Part shown: piece after piece, positions 52,986 to 61,855 of the stretch | How positions within the stretch are numbered: position 1 is the stretch's first letter | Layout: every line of letters starts with the position of its first letter | Assembly (NCBI GenBank): GCA_015056045.1 | Contig: SVGZ01000001.1 | Span: forward strand, 88,230-152,229 | Source of the DNA: Clostridiales bacterium | Lineage (GTDB): Bacteria > Bacillota > Clostridia > Christensenellales > Christensenellaceae | Reading direction: 5' to 3' | Length of the DNA stretch: 64,000 bases | Made by a program: the position numbers and the translations under genes | The notes under the pieces: model-generated | Database searches by the model: none | Seen by the model: only the letters and a program-made list of their open reading frames with translations | What the model was told of the DNA's origin: nothing

Positions 52986-53847
52986 GTAAAAATTCGTAGA
53001 GAGATTGAAGCTGTTCGGCACTCGTGTATTCGATGCTCAGCTTGCCTTTCGTCGGACTGCCCGTAATGCGGACTTTTGTGTCCAGCTTTTCGGAAAGTTC
53101 ACGCTCTGCAGCAACAAACTCCGGTGCATGGTATCTGGGCGCTCGTTCGGCCTTTTTGGTCTCTACGGGTGCTGCGTTCAAAGCCCTTGCTAAATCCTCT
53201 GCCTGACGGACGCTTAAACCATCGCTGATAATCTTATCGGCAGCTTCTTTGCGCATAGATTCATCTTCGACCATGAGGATTGCCCTCGCATGACCGGCGG
53301 AAAGACTGCCGCGCGCAACAAGCTCCTGCAATTCTTCGGGAAGAATGAGAAGCCTTAAAGCATTTGCGATCGCACTGCGCGATTTGGCAAGCCTTGCCGC
53401 AGCTTCTTCCTGCGTATAGGCAAATTCATCGATCAGACTGCGAATGGCCATCGCTTCTTCAACGGGATTCAAATCTGCACGCTGAATGTTTTCGATCAGG
53501 GAAAGCGCAAGACTTGTCTTTTCATCCGCTTCACGGATTGTGATCGGCACTTTTTTCAAGCCAGCGAGCCTTGCTGCACGGTATCTGCGCTCACCGGCGA
53601 TCAGTTTATAGCGATCACCGACTTTTTTGACGAGAAGCGGCTGCAAAATGCCGTGTTCTTCGATGCTGCGCTTTAATTCGTCGAGCTTTTCCGCATCAAA
53701 ATCCTTACGGGGCTGAGCGGCATCGACATCGATATCGAGAATATCCGCCTCTAAAACCGGCATTTCCTTCGTTTCTTCGTTTTTTGCTATTTCTGTATTG
53801 ACATCGAGCAGTGCGCCAAGGCCACGGCCGAGTCCTTTATTCTTCAT
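52966..53847 (-). CDS. parB: Chromosome-partitioning protein ParB (Spo0J-like)
   Basis: 293 residues. It opens with KNKGLGRGLGALLDV. Box I/II reads GILQPLLVKK and GERRYRAARLAGL (CTPase site). The helix-turn-helix is TQEEAAARLAKSRSAIANALRLL, recognising parS, and the C-terminal dimer domain ends in SLYEFLLFNARD. ATG 53847 is preferred to GTG 53853. The start overlaps parA. The final codons lie within a repeat unit. Confidence 0.95.
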   Translation of the reverse strand: MKNKGLGRGLGALLDVNTEIAKNEETKEMPVLEADILDIDVDAAQPRKDFDAEKLDELKRSIEEHGILQPLLVKKVGDRYKLIAGERRYRAARLAGLKKVPITIREADEKTSLALSLIENIQRADLNPVEEAMAIRSLIDEFAYTQEEAAARLAKSRSAIANALRLLILPEELQELVARGSLSAGHARAILMVEDESMRKEAADKIISDGLSVRQAEDLARALNAAPVETKKAERAPRYHAPEFVAAERELSEKLDTKVRITGSPTKGKLSIEYTSAEQLQSLYEFLLFNARD

Positions 53848-54616
53848 TGCCACTCTTCATTCCCGTCCTTTCGATAATTTCATCCGCAAGCGCGAAATAG
53901 GCTTCTGCACCGACGCATTTTGGATCATACTGCGAGATCGGCATTCCGTAGCTCGGCGCTTCGCCAAGGCGTACGTTCCTCGGGATCAGCGCATTATGCA
54001 CTTTTTCGCCAAAGAATTTGCGGATCTCTTCGGCAACCTGTGTGGAAAGATTCGTCCTGCCGTCATACATCGTGAGGACAACGCCTTCGATCTCCAGTTT
54101 TTTGTTCAGGTTGCGCTTGACGAGCGAGATCGTATTCACAAGCTGCGATAAACCCTCCATGGCGTAATATTCGCACTGGATCGGGACAAGAATGCTGTCC
54201 GCTGCGGAAAGTGCATTTAAGGTAACGAGCCCCAAAGACGGCGGTGCATCGATAATAATGTAATCGTAATGCTTTTTGACGGAAACGAGCGCACGGCGAA
54301 GGATGGTCTCCCTTGCCATAACGGAAACAAGCTCGATCTCTGCACCTGCGAGGTCGATGTTCGAAGGAATGAGGAAAAGACCCTCTGTTTCCGTCGGAAC
54401 AACGGCATCCTGTGCCGGAAGTCCGTTGATGAGGACATCATAAAGCGAGTGCTCGACCTGTCTTTTATCGATCCCGAGCCCTGTCGTTGCGTTTCCCTGC
54501 GGATCTGCATCGATGAGGAGGACTTTTTTGCCTCTTTCGGCCATGCAGGCTGCTGTATTGATGGATGTTGTCGTCTTGCCGACGCCGCCTTTTTGGTTTG
54601 CTACTGCTATGATCAA
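53837..54616 (-). CDS. parA: Chromosome-partitioning ATPase ParA (Soj-like)
   Basis: 259 residues with the deviant Walker A KGGVGKTTT, LLIDADPQGNATTG, Walker B IIIDAPPSLG and the partner region near VLTMYDGRTNLSTQV. Start is TTG 54616, eight bases after GGAGAG; longer in-frame starts would add a non-family N-terminus. It positions ParB-parS complexes and so separates chromosomes. Confidence 0.95.
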   Translation of the reverse strand: MIIAVANQKGGVGKTTTSINTAACMAERGKKVLLIDADPQGNATTGLGIDKRQVEHSLYDVLINGLPAQDAVVPTETEGLFLIPSNIDLAGAEIELVSVMARETILRRALVSVKKHYDYIIIDAPPSLGLVTLNALSAADSILVPIQCEYYAMEGLSQLVNTISLVKRNLNKKLEIEGVVLTMYDGRTNLSTQVAEEIRKFFGEKVHNALIPRNVRLGEAPSYGMPISQYDPKCVGAEAYFALADEIIERTGMKSGNEE

Positions 54617-54706
54617 TTTGCTATACTCTCCAATCCATGTCTTATTATAAAGGAAAGCGAGGAAGTTTACCATAGCAAAAAGAAAAAGATCATGAATTTC
54701 GGGCAA

Positions 54707-54732
54707 ATAAAAAACCGGAAGCTTGTTCCGGT
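54707..54732 (-). terminator. Terminator of the HAD/papain-like operon
   Basis: ACCGGAA (54714-54720) pairs with TTCCGGT (54726-54732); on the minus strand T follows. Confidence 0.75.
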
Positions 54733-55376
54733 CAGTTATTTTTGTTTTTCAAAAGGGAAATATTCTTTTTTCGGTCGCGGATATAGCGGTGCAGACGGCC
54801 AAAATGCTTGAGAACGAGCTTTGCCCGAAGCGAAAACGGTCTCTCACGGAAGAAATATTTGTCTTCGATGATCTGTTTTTTCCCGTAATACTCGCGGAAA
54901 GAGCCGTCATAGATCGCTTTTTCGGCAAAAAGCTTGTCAAACTTCTTAATGCTGATCTTTCGGCCAAGACCCATGATATAGGTGACGAACTCGATGCAGA
55001 TATAGGTATAGGGCACATAGAAATCGATCCCGATACCCGAAAGCATCGCCCCATAGGTATTATACAGGTAATCCTTGGCATGGCTGCGGATCTCTTCAAA
55101 TCTGTCGCGGAGTTTTTTAAAATCGGCATCGGTCAGGCTGAATTCAAAGATCTTGATGCGGGTATCCTTGCCTTCTTCGCAATAACGGCCCGGTGTTTCC
55201 GTAATAAAACCGCCGTCATACGCAGGTTGATTGGCTTTTCTGCCGAAGGAATACATCGTTTTCAGGCTTTTATCGAAAGAAATTGCCGAATGGTTCAGCT
55301 CATAGCCCGTAAAAAAACGGATGAGCCTGCCGATTCCCGTATTCGTTCTGCTTAAAATAACATAAACTTGTTTCAT
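54732..55376 (-). CDS. Permuted papain-like (YiiX/NlpC-P60-related) protein
   Basis: 214 residues. ELNHSAISFD supplies a histidine early and YTYICIEFV a cysteine late, the permuted order of the YiiX/YebB-like papain fold, with KTMYSFGRK between. No signal peptide, so it is cytoplasmic. It may cleave an amide or thioester bond; the substrate is unknown. Overlaps the HAD gene by four bases. Confidence 0.62.
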   Translation of the reverse strand: MKQVYVILSRTNTGIGRLIRFFTGYELNHSAISFDKSLKTMYSFGRKANQPAYDGGFITETPGRYCEEGKDTRIKIFEFSLTDADFKKLRDRFEEIRSHAKDYLYNTYGAMLSGIGIDFYVPYTYICIEFVTYIMGLGRKISIKKFDKLFAEKAIYDGSFREYYGKKQIIEDKYFFRERPFSLRAKLVLKHFGRLHRYIRDRKKNISLLKNKNN

Positions 55377-56017
55377 TCTGTCAACATCCGATAAAGCGCA
55401 GCGATGTCTTCTGCAATGGCATCCGGTGCAGCTTTTTCAAGCTCACCCGGCAGTGCATATCCCCAGCGAACCGCTATCGAAGCGACTCCTGCGGCTTTTG
55501 CGCCCAAAACATCGTGGCTTTTATCACCGATCATCACGGTTTCCTCTTTTTTAGCACCAATTCGCTTTAAACATTCCTCGATCACATCGGCTTTTTTGAT
55601 GCGGTCACCGTTGAGCTCACTGCCGCACTGCTCGGCAAGGTATTGATCAAGGCCGAATTTTGCTGTGATCTTTTTGGCAAAAACCTCGGGCTTACTTGTC
55701 GCAAGAGCGAGCGTTATGCCCTTTTCCTGTAATTTTGCCAGCATTTCGGGAATGCCCATGTACACTTTGTTTTCAAAAATACCGGTCGGTGCAAAGTATT
55801 CACGGTATTTTTCGACCGCTTCCAAAGCTTTTTCGCGCGGAAAGCCGTATCTTTCCATAAAGGAATCGACCAGCGGCGGACCGATAAAGGGCGTTAATGT
55901 ATCTGTATCCTCTACATCGATGCCGAAATATGCGAGCGCATAGGCAACGGATTTTGTAATGCCCTCTTTCGGGTCGGTCAAGGTTCCGTCAAGATCAAAT
56001 AATACTGTGCGATACAT
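55373..56017 (-). CDS. HAD-family phosphatase (phosphoglycolate-phosphatase-like)
   Basis: 214 residues with LFDLDGTLTDP, the ITLALATSKP motif II serine/threonine region, the KKADVIEE lysine and MIGDKSHDVLGAKAAG. A C1-cap subfamily member close to Gph/PpaX. It removes phosphate from a small metabolite or pyrophosphate. Confidence 0.85.
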   Translation of the reverse strand: MYRTVLFDLDGTLTDPKEGITKSVAYALAYFGIDVEDTDTLTPFIGPPLVDSFMERYGFPREKALEAVEKYREYFAPTGIFENKVYMGIPEMLAKLQEKGITLALATSKPEVFAKKITAKFGLDQYLAEQCGSELNGDRIKKADVIEECLKRIGAKKEETVMIGDKSHDVLGAKAAGVASIAVRWGYALPGELEKAAPDAIAEDIAALYRMLTE

Positions 56018-56082
56018 GTTATCCCCTTTTAAAGCTGATTTTTATCAGCAGACTTACTGTTTTTTAAATGATAATACGCTTT

Positions 56083-56347
56083 GGCTTGCCATTAAAGTGC
56101 ATTCGGTATACTAAAGCCTTACTATTCAGATAGCGTTTAATAAATGACAATACGCTTATTTACTCAGAAAAAGTGAATTCGGCATATTAAGAATAGCTAT
56201 TCAGACAGCGTTTATTAAATGATAATACGCTTTTTACTTAGAAAGAAGTGTGTTCGGTATATTAAAGCCTTAATATTCAGATAGCGTTTAATAAATGATA
56301 ATACGCTTTCTATTTTGAAAGAAGTACATTCGGAATATTAAGAATAG
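56083..56347 (-). repeat. Tandem repeat array (75-76 bp unit) entering the P1 peptidase gene
   Basis: The block TTCGG(T/A/C)ATA(T/C)TAA recurs at 56102, 56178, 56253 and 56329, a constant 75-76 bp step. Each unit also contains AATAAATGATAATACGC (variants). The last copy is the end of the peptidase gene, including its final codons and stop. This is the whole of the 290-base gap between 56018 and 56309. Confidence 0.8.
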
Positions 56348-57263
56348 CATGACGCATGGCTTCCTGTGCACAGACAGCGATCGTATCGACACTATCGCCT
56401 TCGGCTTCACCTGTGGCAAGTGCAAAGATCGTGTCGCCATCGTTCATCGTATGCACAGGTCTTATCGCACGGGCAAAGCCGTTATGCGCAACTTCGGCAA
56501 CTTTATTGACTTCGGCTTTTGTCAGTTTTGCATTTGTGGCAATGACGCCGATCGTCGTATTTTTCCCCGTTAAATCGGCAATTTCTGCCTTTGAGAGAAG
56601 CCCGGATACGTCGAAGCTGTTCATAAAAAGCTTCTCTGTATCAAGGAAGCGCCCGTCTTTCTGCAAACCCAAAAGGATCTCCTTGCCGTCATAAATATCG
56701 CCGACAGCGTTGCAGACGACCATGGCGGAAACGATTGTTCCTTTGCCGGTTTTTACCGTTGCACTGCCAAGTCCGCTGCGCATCATATGCATCGGGCCTA
56801 AGGCTTTGCCAACGGTTGCGCCTGTGCCTGCACCGACGGAACCTTGCCTGTTTTCGGTACTGCTTGCCGCAAGAACAGCCTTTTTGCCGTCTTCAGCTGT
56901 TGGTCTGACTTTTGCCGAACCAAAGCCAAGGTCATAGATCACCGCCGAAAGCACGATCGGTACTTTTACCGCACCGGTATCAAGACCGATGCCCATTTCT
57001 TCGAGCTGATCCATTGCACCAGAAGCCGCTGCCAAACCAAAAGCAGAACCGCCCGAAAGCATCACGCAATGCGCGCGTTCGACCATTTTTCCGGGTTTGG
57101 TCAGGTCTGTTTCCCTTGTTCCGGGCGCTCCACCACGGACATCACTGCCGCAGACAGCGCCGTTTTTGCAGATGATCGCCGTGCAGCCGGTTTTATTTTC
57201 TTCGTCTGTATAATGCCCGACCAAAATACCGGGAACATCTGTGAGGTAACCGCTGTATGTCAT
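56310..57263 (-). CDS. P1/S58-family N-terminal-nucleophile peptidase (DmpA/NylC-like)
   Basis: 317 residues. GSAFGLAAASGAMDQLEE, GAGTGATVGK and MVVCNAVGDIYDG are family motifs. Thr of NTTIGVIATNA (around residue 236) is the likely nucleophile exposed by self-cleavage. Relatives hydrolyse D-amino-acid esters, beta-peptides or nylon oligomers; the natural substrate is unknown. Starts directly after the methyltransferase stop. Confidence 0.85.
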   Translation of the reverse strand: MTYSGYLTDVPGILVGHYTDEENKTGCTAIICKNGAVCGSDVRGGAPGTRETDLTKPGKMVERAHCVMLSGGSAFGLAAASGAMDQLEEMGIGLDTGAVKVPIVLSAVIYDLGFGSAKVRPTAEDGKKAVLAASSTENRQGSVGAGTGATVGKALGPMHMMRSGLGSATVKTGKGTIVSAMVVCNAVGDIYDGKEILLGLQKDGRFLDTEKLFMNSFDVSGLLSKAEIADLTGKNTTIGVIATNAKLTKAEVNKVAEVAHNGFARAIRPVHTMNDGDTIFALATGEAEGDSVDTIAVCAQEAMRHAILNIPNVLLSK

Positions 57264-58790
57264 TTATGCTTTTGTAATGATGAAAAGATCGGGGTTCAGA
57301 CCACCGCAGGAGAAGGTATGTCTCTGCAGAATCTTATACCCATCCGGAATGACCGCTGCCATGAGCTTCTTATCATGCGTAAAGAGCATGGCGATGCCTT
57401 CGGGCTTGAGGACGGTCTTTAAATTATCGGCAAACTGGCGATAGAGATCTTCGTTATTTTCGTGGGAAGAAACCCTGAGGCCAAAGGGCATATTGCAGAT
57501 GATCTCATCATACTGTTCGCGGAAAGGCGTTTTTGCGTTTTTGATGAGGAAGTGTGCGCCTGTGCGGGCAGCTTTTTCGTTTGCACGGGCTGCCTTCAGC
57601 GCATCCTGCGAAATATCCATACCCGTCAGCGACTGATAGCCGTGTTTTGCTCGCTCGAAAAGCATCGTACCCGAACCGCAGAAAGGATCGGCGATCTTTG
57701 CATTTTTCTTGAGATACGGAAGCGCAAGGTAAGAAACCGCTGCCGCTGCTGCCGGATGGATCGATGCGGGAACGCTTTCCACTTTATAGGAGAAGCGTGC
57801 ATCAAGCCTCGAGGAAGGCGTCAGCATAACATGCACTTCGTTCTTTGCCGCCATGATGCGGATGAGGAAATTATAGGAAGACGGACTGTTGATAAAGCCG
57901 TTTTCACGGTTCAGCTTTGAAGCAAACCAGGAAGCGACCGTTCTCTTTTCGCTTTCGGGGAAATCCTGCACATCGATGCGGACGCGGAGCTTGTCCCCAA
58001 AAATACGCTTGCAGAAATCTGCAAATTCCTTTGTGCGGAGAATATCTGCAGCGCCTGCTGTGTCATAAGCGCTCTTATAATAGATCGAAGCATCATAGAA
58101 TGTTCTTGCTTCATAAATTTCTTTGTAATTGGCGATCCCCGTTGCGGAAACACAGTTGGAAAGGCCTTTCATCGGCTTGGAGCTGATGCGGAGTGCCTGT
58201 AATTCGCGGACGGTTACGGCTGCAGACGGGCAATTTAAAAGGAGCATGTCCTTTTCGTTGATCCTTGGCCAGACGCTTTCCGCATCCTGAGAAAGTGCGG
58301 AGATCGCTTTTTCAAGTGCAGAGCGGCATTCCTCTGCGTGCTTGGGTTCTGCCTTCGGGTAACGGTAGGACTGCAGGAATTCGAGGACTTCTTCGGATTT
58401 GGAATTGCCGAGCGAAAGGATGATCGAAGGAATAACGAAAAGTGTTTCTTCGGCAACGAGTGTATCGAGAAGTTCTTCTTTCATTTCGACAGGTGCTGCA
58501 CGACCGATGAGTTCAACGGTATTTTTGCGGAGTTTGGCATCTGCGCCCGAAAGGAGATCCACAAATAATTCGCGGTCTTCCAGAACGAAGCCCTTGATGA
58601 TCTCTGCAACGGCAGGTGCTGCAGCCATATCACAAAGCGCACGAATATACATACGCTTTTCCTTTTCTTCTTTCATTGCGGAAACGATCGCACCGATACC
58701 CTTCTTATCTGCATAGGGCTTTAAGGCTCTTCTTCTTTCTGTCGGTGTGCTTTCGCGCATTTCTTTAATGATTCTTACAGCTTCGTTCAT
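57264..58790 (-). CDS. HEAT-like repeats fused to an RNA-methyltransferase-like domain
   Basis: 508 residues. The first 165 or so are repeated amphipathic helices of HEAT type. A middle domain follows. The C-terminal Rossmann domain has ADPFCGSGTMLFERA (SAM site) and ICNMPFGLR (NPPF/NMPFG catalytic motif) as in the UPF0020/Trm14/RlmKL group that makes N2-methylguanosine in RNA. The start overlaps murG by four bases. Confidence 0.78.
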   Translation of the reverse strand: MNEAVRIIKEMRESTPTERRRALKPYADKKGIGAIVSAMKEEKEKRMYIRALCDMAAAPAVAEIIKGFVLEDRELFVDLLSGADAKLRKNTVELIGRAAPVEMKEELLDTLVAEETLFVIPSIILSLGNSKSEEVLEFLQSYRYPKAEPKHAEECRSALEKAISALSQDAESVWPRINEKDMLLLNCPSAAVTVRELQALRISSKPMKGLSNCVSATGIANYKEIYEARTFYDASIYYKSAYDTAGAADILRTKEFADFCKRIFGDKLRVRIDVQDFPESEKRTVASWFASKLNRENGFINSPSSYNFLIRIMAAKNEVHVMLTPSSRLDARFSYKVESVPASIHPAAAAAVSYLALPYLKKNAKIADPFCGSGTMLFERAKHGYQSLTGMDISQDALKAARANEKAARTGAHFLIKNAKTPFREQYDEIICNMPFGLRVSSHENNEDLYRQFADNLKTVLKPEGIAMLFTHDKKLMAAVIPDGYKILQRHTFSCGGLNPDLFIITKA

Positions 58791-59857
58791 TTGATTTCTC
58801 CCATAATGACTTCGAGAACGGCCTTTGTGCCGTCAGACATCACGCTGTTTTTCATGGTCTTCTTCATTTCGGCAGCGTTTTCATGCAATTTTTTAATATC
58901 GGAAACGAGTCTTTCCTTTGTGATCTCATTCTGCGGCAATACCATCGCAAAGCCTTTTTCGCGGAAGTACTCTGCGTTTAAGATCTGGTCGCCTCTGCTT
59001 GCTTCAAGCGGCAGCGGAACCAAAAGCGATGGCAGGTTGAGCGCCAAAAATTCAAAGATCGTATTGGCGCCTGCTCTTGATAAAACGAGGTCAGAAAGCG
59101 CAAACAGATCGGGCAGTTCCTTGCTGATAAATTCATACTGGACATAGCCTTCTCTGCCGTCGAGTTCGGGGTTTAATTTGCCTGCACCACGGAGGTGAAT
59201 GATCTCAAATTCGGCCAAAAGTTCATCGATCGCCGCATCAACGGCCCTGTTGACGTCAAGCGCACCCTGCGAACCGCCTGTGACCAGCAAAACGGGCTTT
59301 TCTGCCTTTAAGCCGGTGAAATCCTTGGCTCTTTCTTTATTTCCGCTGAAGATCTCTTCACGAACGGGCGAACCCGTAAGAACGGTTTTTTCTTTGGGCA
59401 AATGCTGCATTGCCGCTTCAAAAGAAACGCAGATCTTATTCGCATTGGGAATGCTCAGCTTATTGGCAAGACCGGGCGTATAGTCGCTTTCATGGAGGAC
59501 GACCGGGATTTTCAGGCTTCTTGCCGCATACACAACGGGCACGGTAACGAAACCGCCTTTGCTGAATACGAGGTCCGGTTTTTCCTCCTTCAGGATCTTT
59601 CTTGCTTCGAAATAACCCTTCATGATCTTAAAAGGATCCTTTAAGTTTTCGATGCTAAAATAGCGGCGCAGTTTTCCCGCGCTGATGCCATAGCTGCGAA
59701 GACCGGATGCTTCTACGATCTCTTTTTCCATTCCGTTTCTTGCATAGATATATGCAATGTCAAAACCCTCTTTTTTAAGACCGGGGATCAGCGCAAGGTT
59801 TGGCATAACGTGGCCTGCTGTTCCTCCGCCGGTGAGGACGATTTTTCTATTGGGCAT
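58787..59857 (-). CDS. murG: UDP-GlcNAc:lipid I transferase
   Basis: 356 residues. MurG makes lipid II on the inner membrane face. It has KIVLTGGGTAGHVMPNLAL, the G-loop LVTGGSQGALDVN and the donor site LSRAGANTIFEFLALNLPSLLVPLP. ATG 59857 is eight bases after AGGAG. Begins a transcript that includes the methyltransferase and peptidase genes. Confidence 0.95.
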   Translation of the reverse strand: MPNRKIVLTGGGTAGHVMPNLALIPGLKKEGFDIAYIYARNGMEKEIVEASGLRSYGISAGKLRRYFSIENLKDPFKIMKGYFEARKILKEEKPDLVFSKGGFVTVPVVYAARSLKIPVVLHESDYTPGLANKLSIPNANKICVSFEAAMQHLPKEKTVLTGSPVREEIFSGNKERAKDFTGLKAEKPVLLVTGGSQGALDVNRAVDAAIDELLAEFEIIHLRGAGKLNPELDGREGYVQYEFISKELPDLFALSDLVLSRAGANTIFEFLALNLPSLLVPLPLEASRGDQILNAEYFREKGFAMVLPQNEITKERLVSDIKKLHENAAEMKKTMKNSVMSDGTKAVLEVIMGEIK

Positions 59858-59912
59858 AGATATAAGCTCCTGTTCTGAAATTTGCCCATAAGTCGGCAAA
59901 ATATCATCTTAT

Positions 59913-59941
59913 AGTATATCATATGTTTGCGCCATGGAAAA
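59913..59941 (-). promoter_or_regulatory. Putative promoter of murG
   Basis: On the minus strand TTTTCC (59936-59941), 17 bases, TATACT (59913-59918) with a TG-extended -10. Confidence 0.5.
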
Positions 59942-59952
59942 GATATTTTTAA

Positions 59953-60560
59953 TTTTCAATTTTAGAGATTGCGGAAAGTTAAGATACCGCCTGAAATCGG
60001 CAGTTTTATTTTGAGAGAAGGTTTTTTAGTTTGTGTAAACAAGCCCTCTCAGTCAGCAATGCTGACAGCTCTCCCAGAGGGAGAGCCAAGTTTTCACACA
60101 TAGTTTTTCGTGGCAAGATCGAGGGATTGTTTGCTCAAAATTAAAATATTCCACTTAAATGTTTACTTTTCAATTTTAGAGATTGTTAAGAGGGAGGATA
60201 TAGCCTGAAATCACAAGTATTGTTTTGTGAGAACGAATATCAGCTGCAACGTTTACCGAAGGTAAACTTGCCGAGTTTCGCGTCAGCGATACTCGCTTTC
60301 CCAGAGGGAGAGCCAAGTTTTTAAACATAGTTTTTCGTGGCAAGATCAAGGGATTGTTTGCTCAAAATTAAAATATTCCACTTAAATGTTTACTTTTCAA
60401 TTTTAGAGATTGTTAAGAGTTAAGATATAGCCTGAAATCACAAGTATTGTTTTGAGAGAACGAATATAACGAGTTTCGCGTCAGCGATACTCGCTTTCCC
60501 AGAGGGAGAGCCAAGTTTTCACACATAGTTTTTCGTGGCAAGGTCGAGGAATTGTTTACT
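59953..60560 (+). repeat. Three tandem copies of a 170-230 bp dispersed repeat
   Basis: Copies begin at 59953, 60167 and 60394, each with TTTTCAATTTTAGAGATTG. Each continues with a block near TATAGCCTGAAATCACAAG (diverged in copy 1), CCCAGAGGGAGAGCCAAG, TAGTTTTTCGTGGCAAG and ATTGTTT(G/A)CTCAAAAT. Copy 2 also has GTTTACCGAAGGTAAAC. The element is inverted relative to the one at 40780. It fills the gene-free 760 bases between murG and the TSCPD gene. Confidence 0.85.
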
Positions 60561-60576
60561 CAAAATAAAAAATCAA

Positions 60577-60605
60577 ACAAAAAAAGGCGATCCACGACCG
60601 CCTTT
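60577..60605 (-). terminator. Terminator of the SDR/TSCPD operon
   Basis: AGGCG (60585-60589) pairs with CGCCT (60599-60603); seven T follow on the minus strand. Confidence 0.7.
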
Positions 60606-60618
60606 CTCCTCTTTTTTC

Positions 60619-60867
60619 TTATTCATTCATGGCTTTTTCCAGCGCAAGGGCGAGCTGATCTGCACAGGAAGTCGTGTTTCTTCCGCAAAGATTGCCTTTG
60701 AGCCTTGCGATGACATCCTCCGCTTTCCAGCCTTCGAGTATCTTACCGATCGCTTTTAAATTGCCGTTGCAGCCACCGACGAAGGAAATATTTGAAACGA
60801 TGCCTTCTTCCAGATCAAAATTGATCATGCTGGAGCAGGTTCCCTTTGTTTTGTAATGATATGTCAT
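60619..60867 (-). CDS. TSCPD-domain protein (TIGR03905-like)
   Basis: 82 residues with the pattern KGTCSSMINFDLEEG, GCNGNLKAIGK and NTTSCADQLALAL. Such small proteins resemble the C-terminal domain of B12-dependent ribonucleotide reductases; stand-alone versions have unknown function. AAGGAG before ATG. Downstream partner of the SDR gene. Confidence 0.82.
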   Translation of the reverse strand: MTYHYKTKGTCSSMINFDLEEGIVSNISFVGGCNGNLKAIGKILEGWKAEDVIARLKGNLCGRNTTSCADQLALALEKAMNE

Positions 60868-60893
60868 TTGTGTTCTCCTTAAAATGTTTTCCC

Positions 60894-61634
60894 TTAAATA
60901 TGGAAACCGCCGTTGACGGCGATGACCTGACCCGTAATGTAGGAAGCGCCCTCACCCGAAAGGAAAAGCACAGCCTCTGCGACTTCCCTTCCGCCGGCGA
61001 TATAGCCCAAAGGAATTTCCTCTGTCAATGCGGAAAGCTCATCTTCGCTGTATTGTGCGAGCATATCCGTTTTGATCACACCGGGCGAGACAGCATTGAC
61101 CGTGATCCCCGAAGGGGCAAGCTCTTTGGCAAGCGCTTTTGTCAGGCCGATAAGCCCTGCTTTTGATGCGGAATAAGCAGCCTCCATCGATGCGCCTTCT
61201 TCGCCCCAGACAGAGGCAATATTGATGATGCGCCCAAAAGCCTGATGCCGCATAAGCGGTTCGGCAGCCTGCGCTGTGTAAAATGCGCTTTTCAGATTGG
61301 AAGCAAAAACTTCTTCGAGTTCCTCTTCGGAAACATCGGTGAAAAGCTTCGTCTGCGAAATGCCTGCGTTATTGACGAGGATATCGATTCCGCCAAGCTC
61401 TTTTTCCGCCGCTTCGATAAGCGAAAAAGCTTCCGTGCGTTTGGAAACATCGGCACAGAATGCCTTTGCCCAACCGCCGTTTTCACGGATCAGGGCAACG
61501 ACTTCCTCCGCAGCTTCTTTATTTTTTTTGTAATTCACAAGAACCGTATAGCCGTTTTTCCCGAGCAAAAGGGCGATCTCTTTGCCGATCCCACGCGATG
61601 CACCGGTAACGACGGCTCTTTTTTTGTTTTTCAT
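60894..61634 (-). CDS. FabG-like short-chain reductase
   Basis: 246 residues. VTGASRGIG, LVNNAG, catalytic serine in NIASVWGEEG and YSASKAG for Tyr/Lys; C-terminal YITGQVIAVNGG. Very close in layout to 3-oxoacyl-ACP reductase FabG, but it stands outside a fatty-acid operon, so the substrate is open. Confidence 0.85.
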   Translation of the reverse strand: MKNKKRAVVTGASRGIGKEIALLLGKNGYTVLVNYKKNKEAAEEVVALIRENGGWAKAFCADVSKRTEAFSLIEAAEKELGGIDILVNNAGISQTKLFTDVSEEELEEVFASNLKSAFYTAQAAEPLMRHQAFGRIINIASVWGEEGASMEAAYSASKAGLIGLTKALAKELAPSGITVNAVSPGVIKTDMLAQYSEDELSALTEEIPLGYIAGGREVAEAVLFLSGEGASYITGQVIAVNGGFHI

Positions 61635-61675
61635 AAAATTCCTTTTTACTGTTTCTTGCCTGTCTTAACTTTTCG

Positions 61676-61855
61676 ATCTCTGAATTTTAAAGATATTGAG
61701 CAAATAACTTAAACTTGATAAAGATTGTATTTTGTCCCCAAACCTCTATCTTCTCAATCTCTTAACTTTAAAAGACAGTTGGTAAATAGCTCAGGCTTGA
61801 TAAGGACTATATTTTGTCCCCAAACCTGACTATTACTCATCTCTTAACTTTAAAA
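61676..61855 (-). repeat. Tandem repeat (81-82 bp unit) entering the 3' end of polC
   Basis: ATCTCT(T/G)AA(C/T)TTTAAA recurs at 61676, 61757 and 61839. Each of the two full units contains TTGATAA and TTTTGTCCCCAAACCT. The third copy is the end of polC and contains its last codons. This is all that lies between polC and the SDR gene. Confidence 0.8.

Noticed and set aside
56083..56347. CRISPR array
   Set aside because: The step is regular, but the entire 75-76 bp unit is repeated with scattered changes, there are no unique spacers between identical short repeats, and no cas gene is near.
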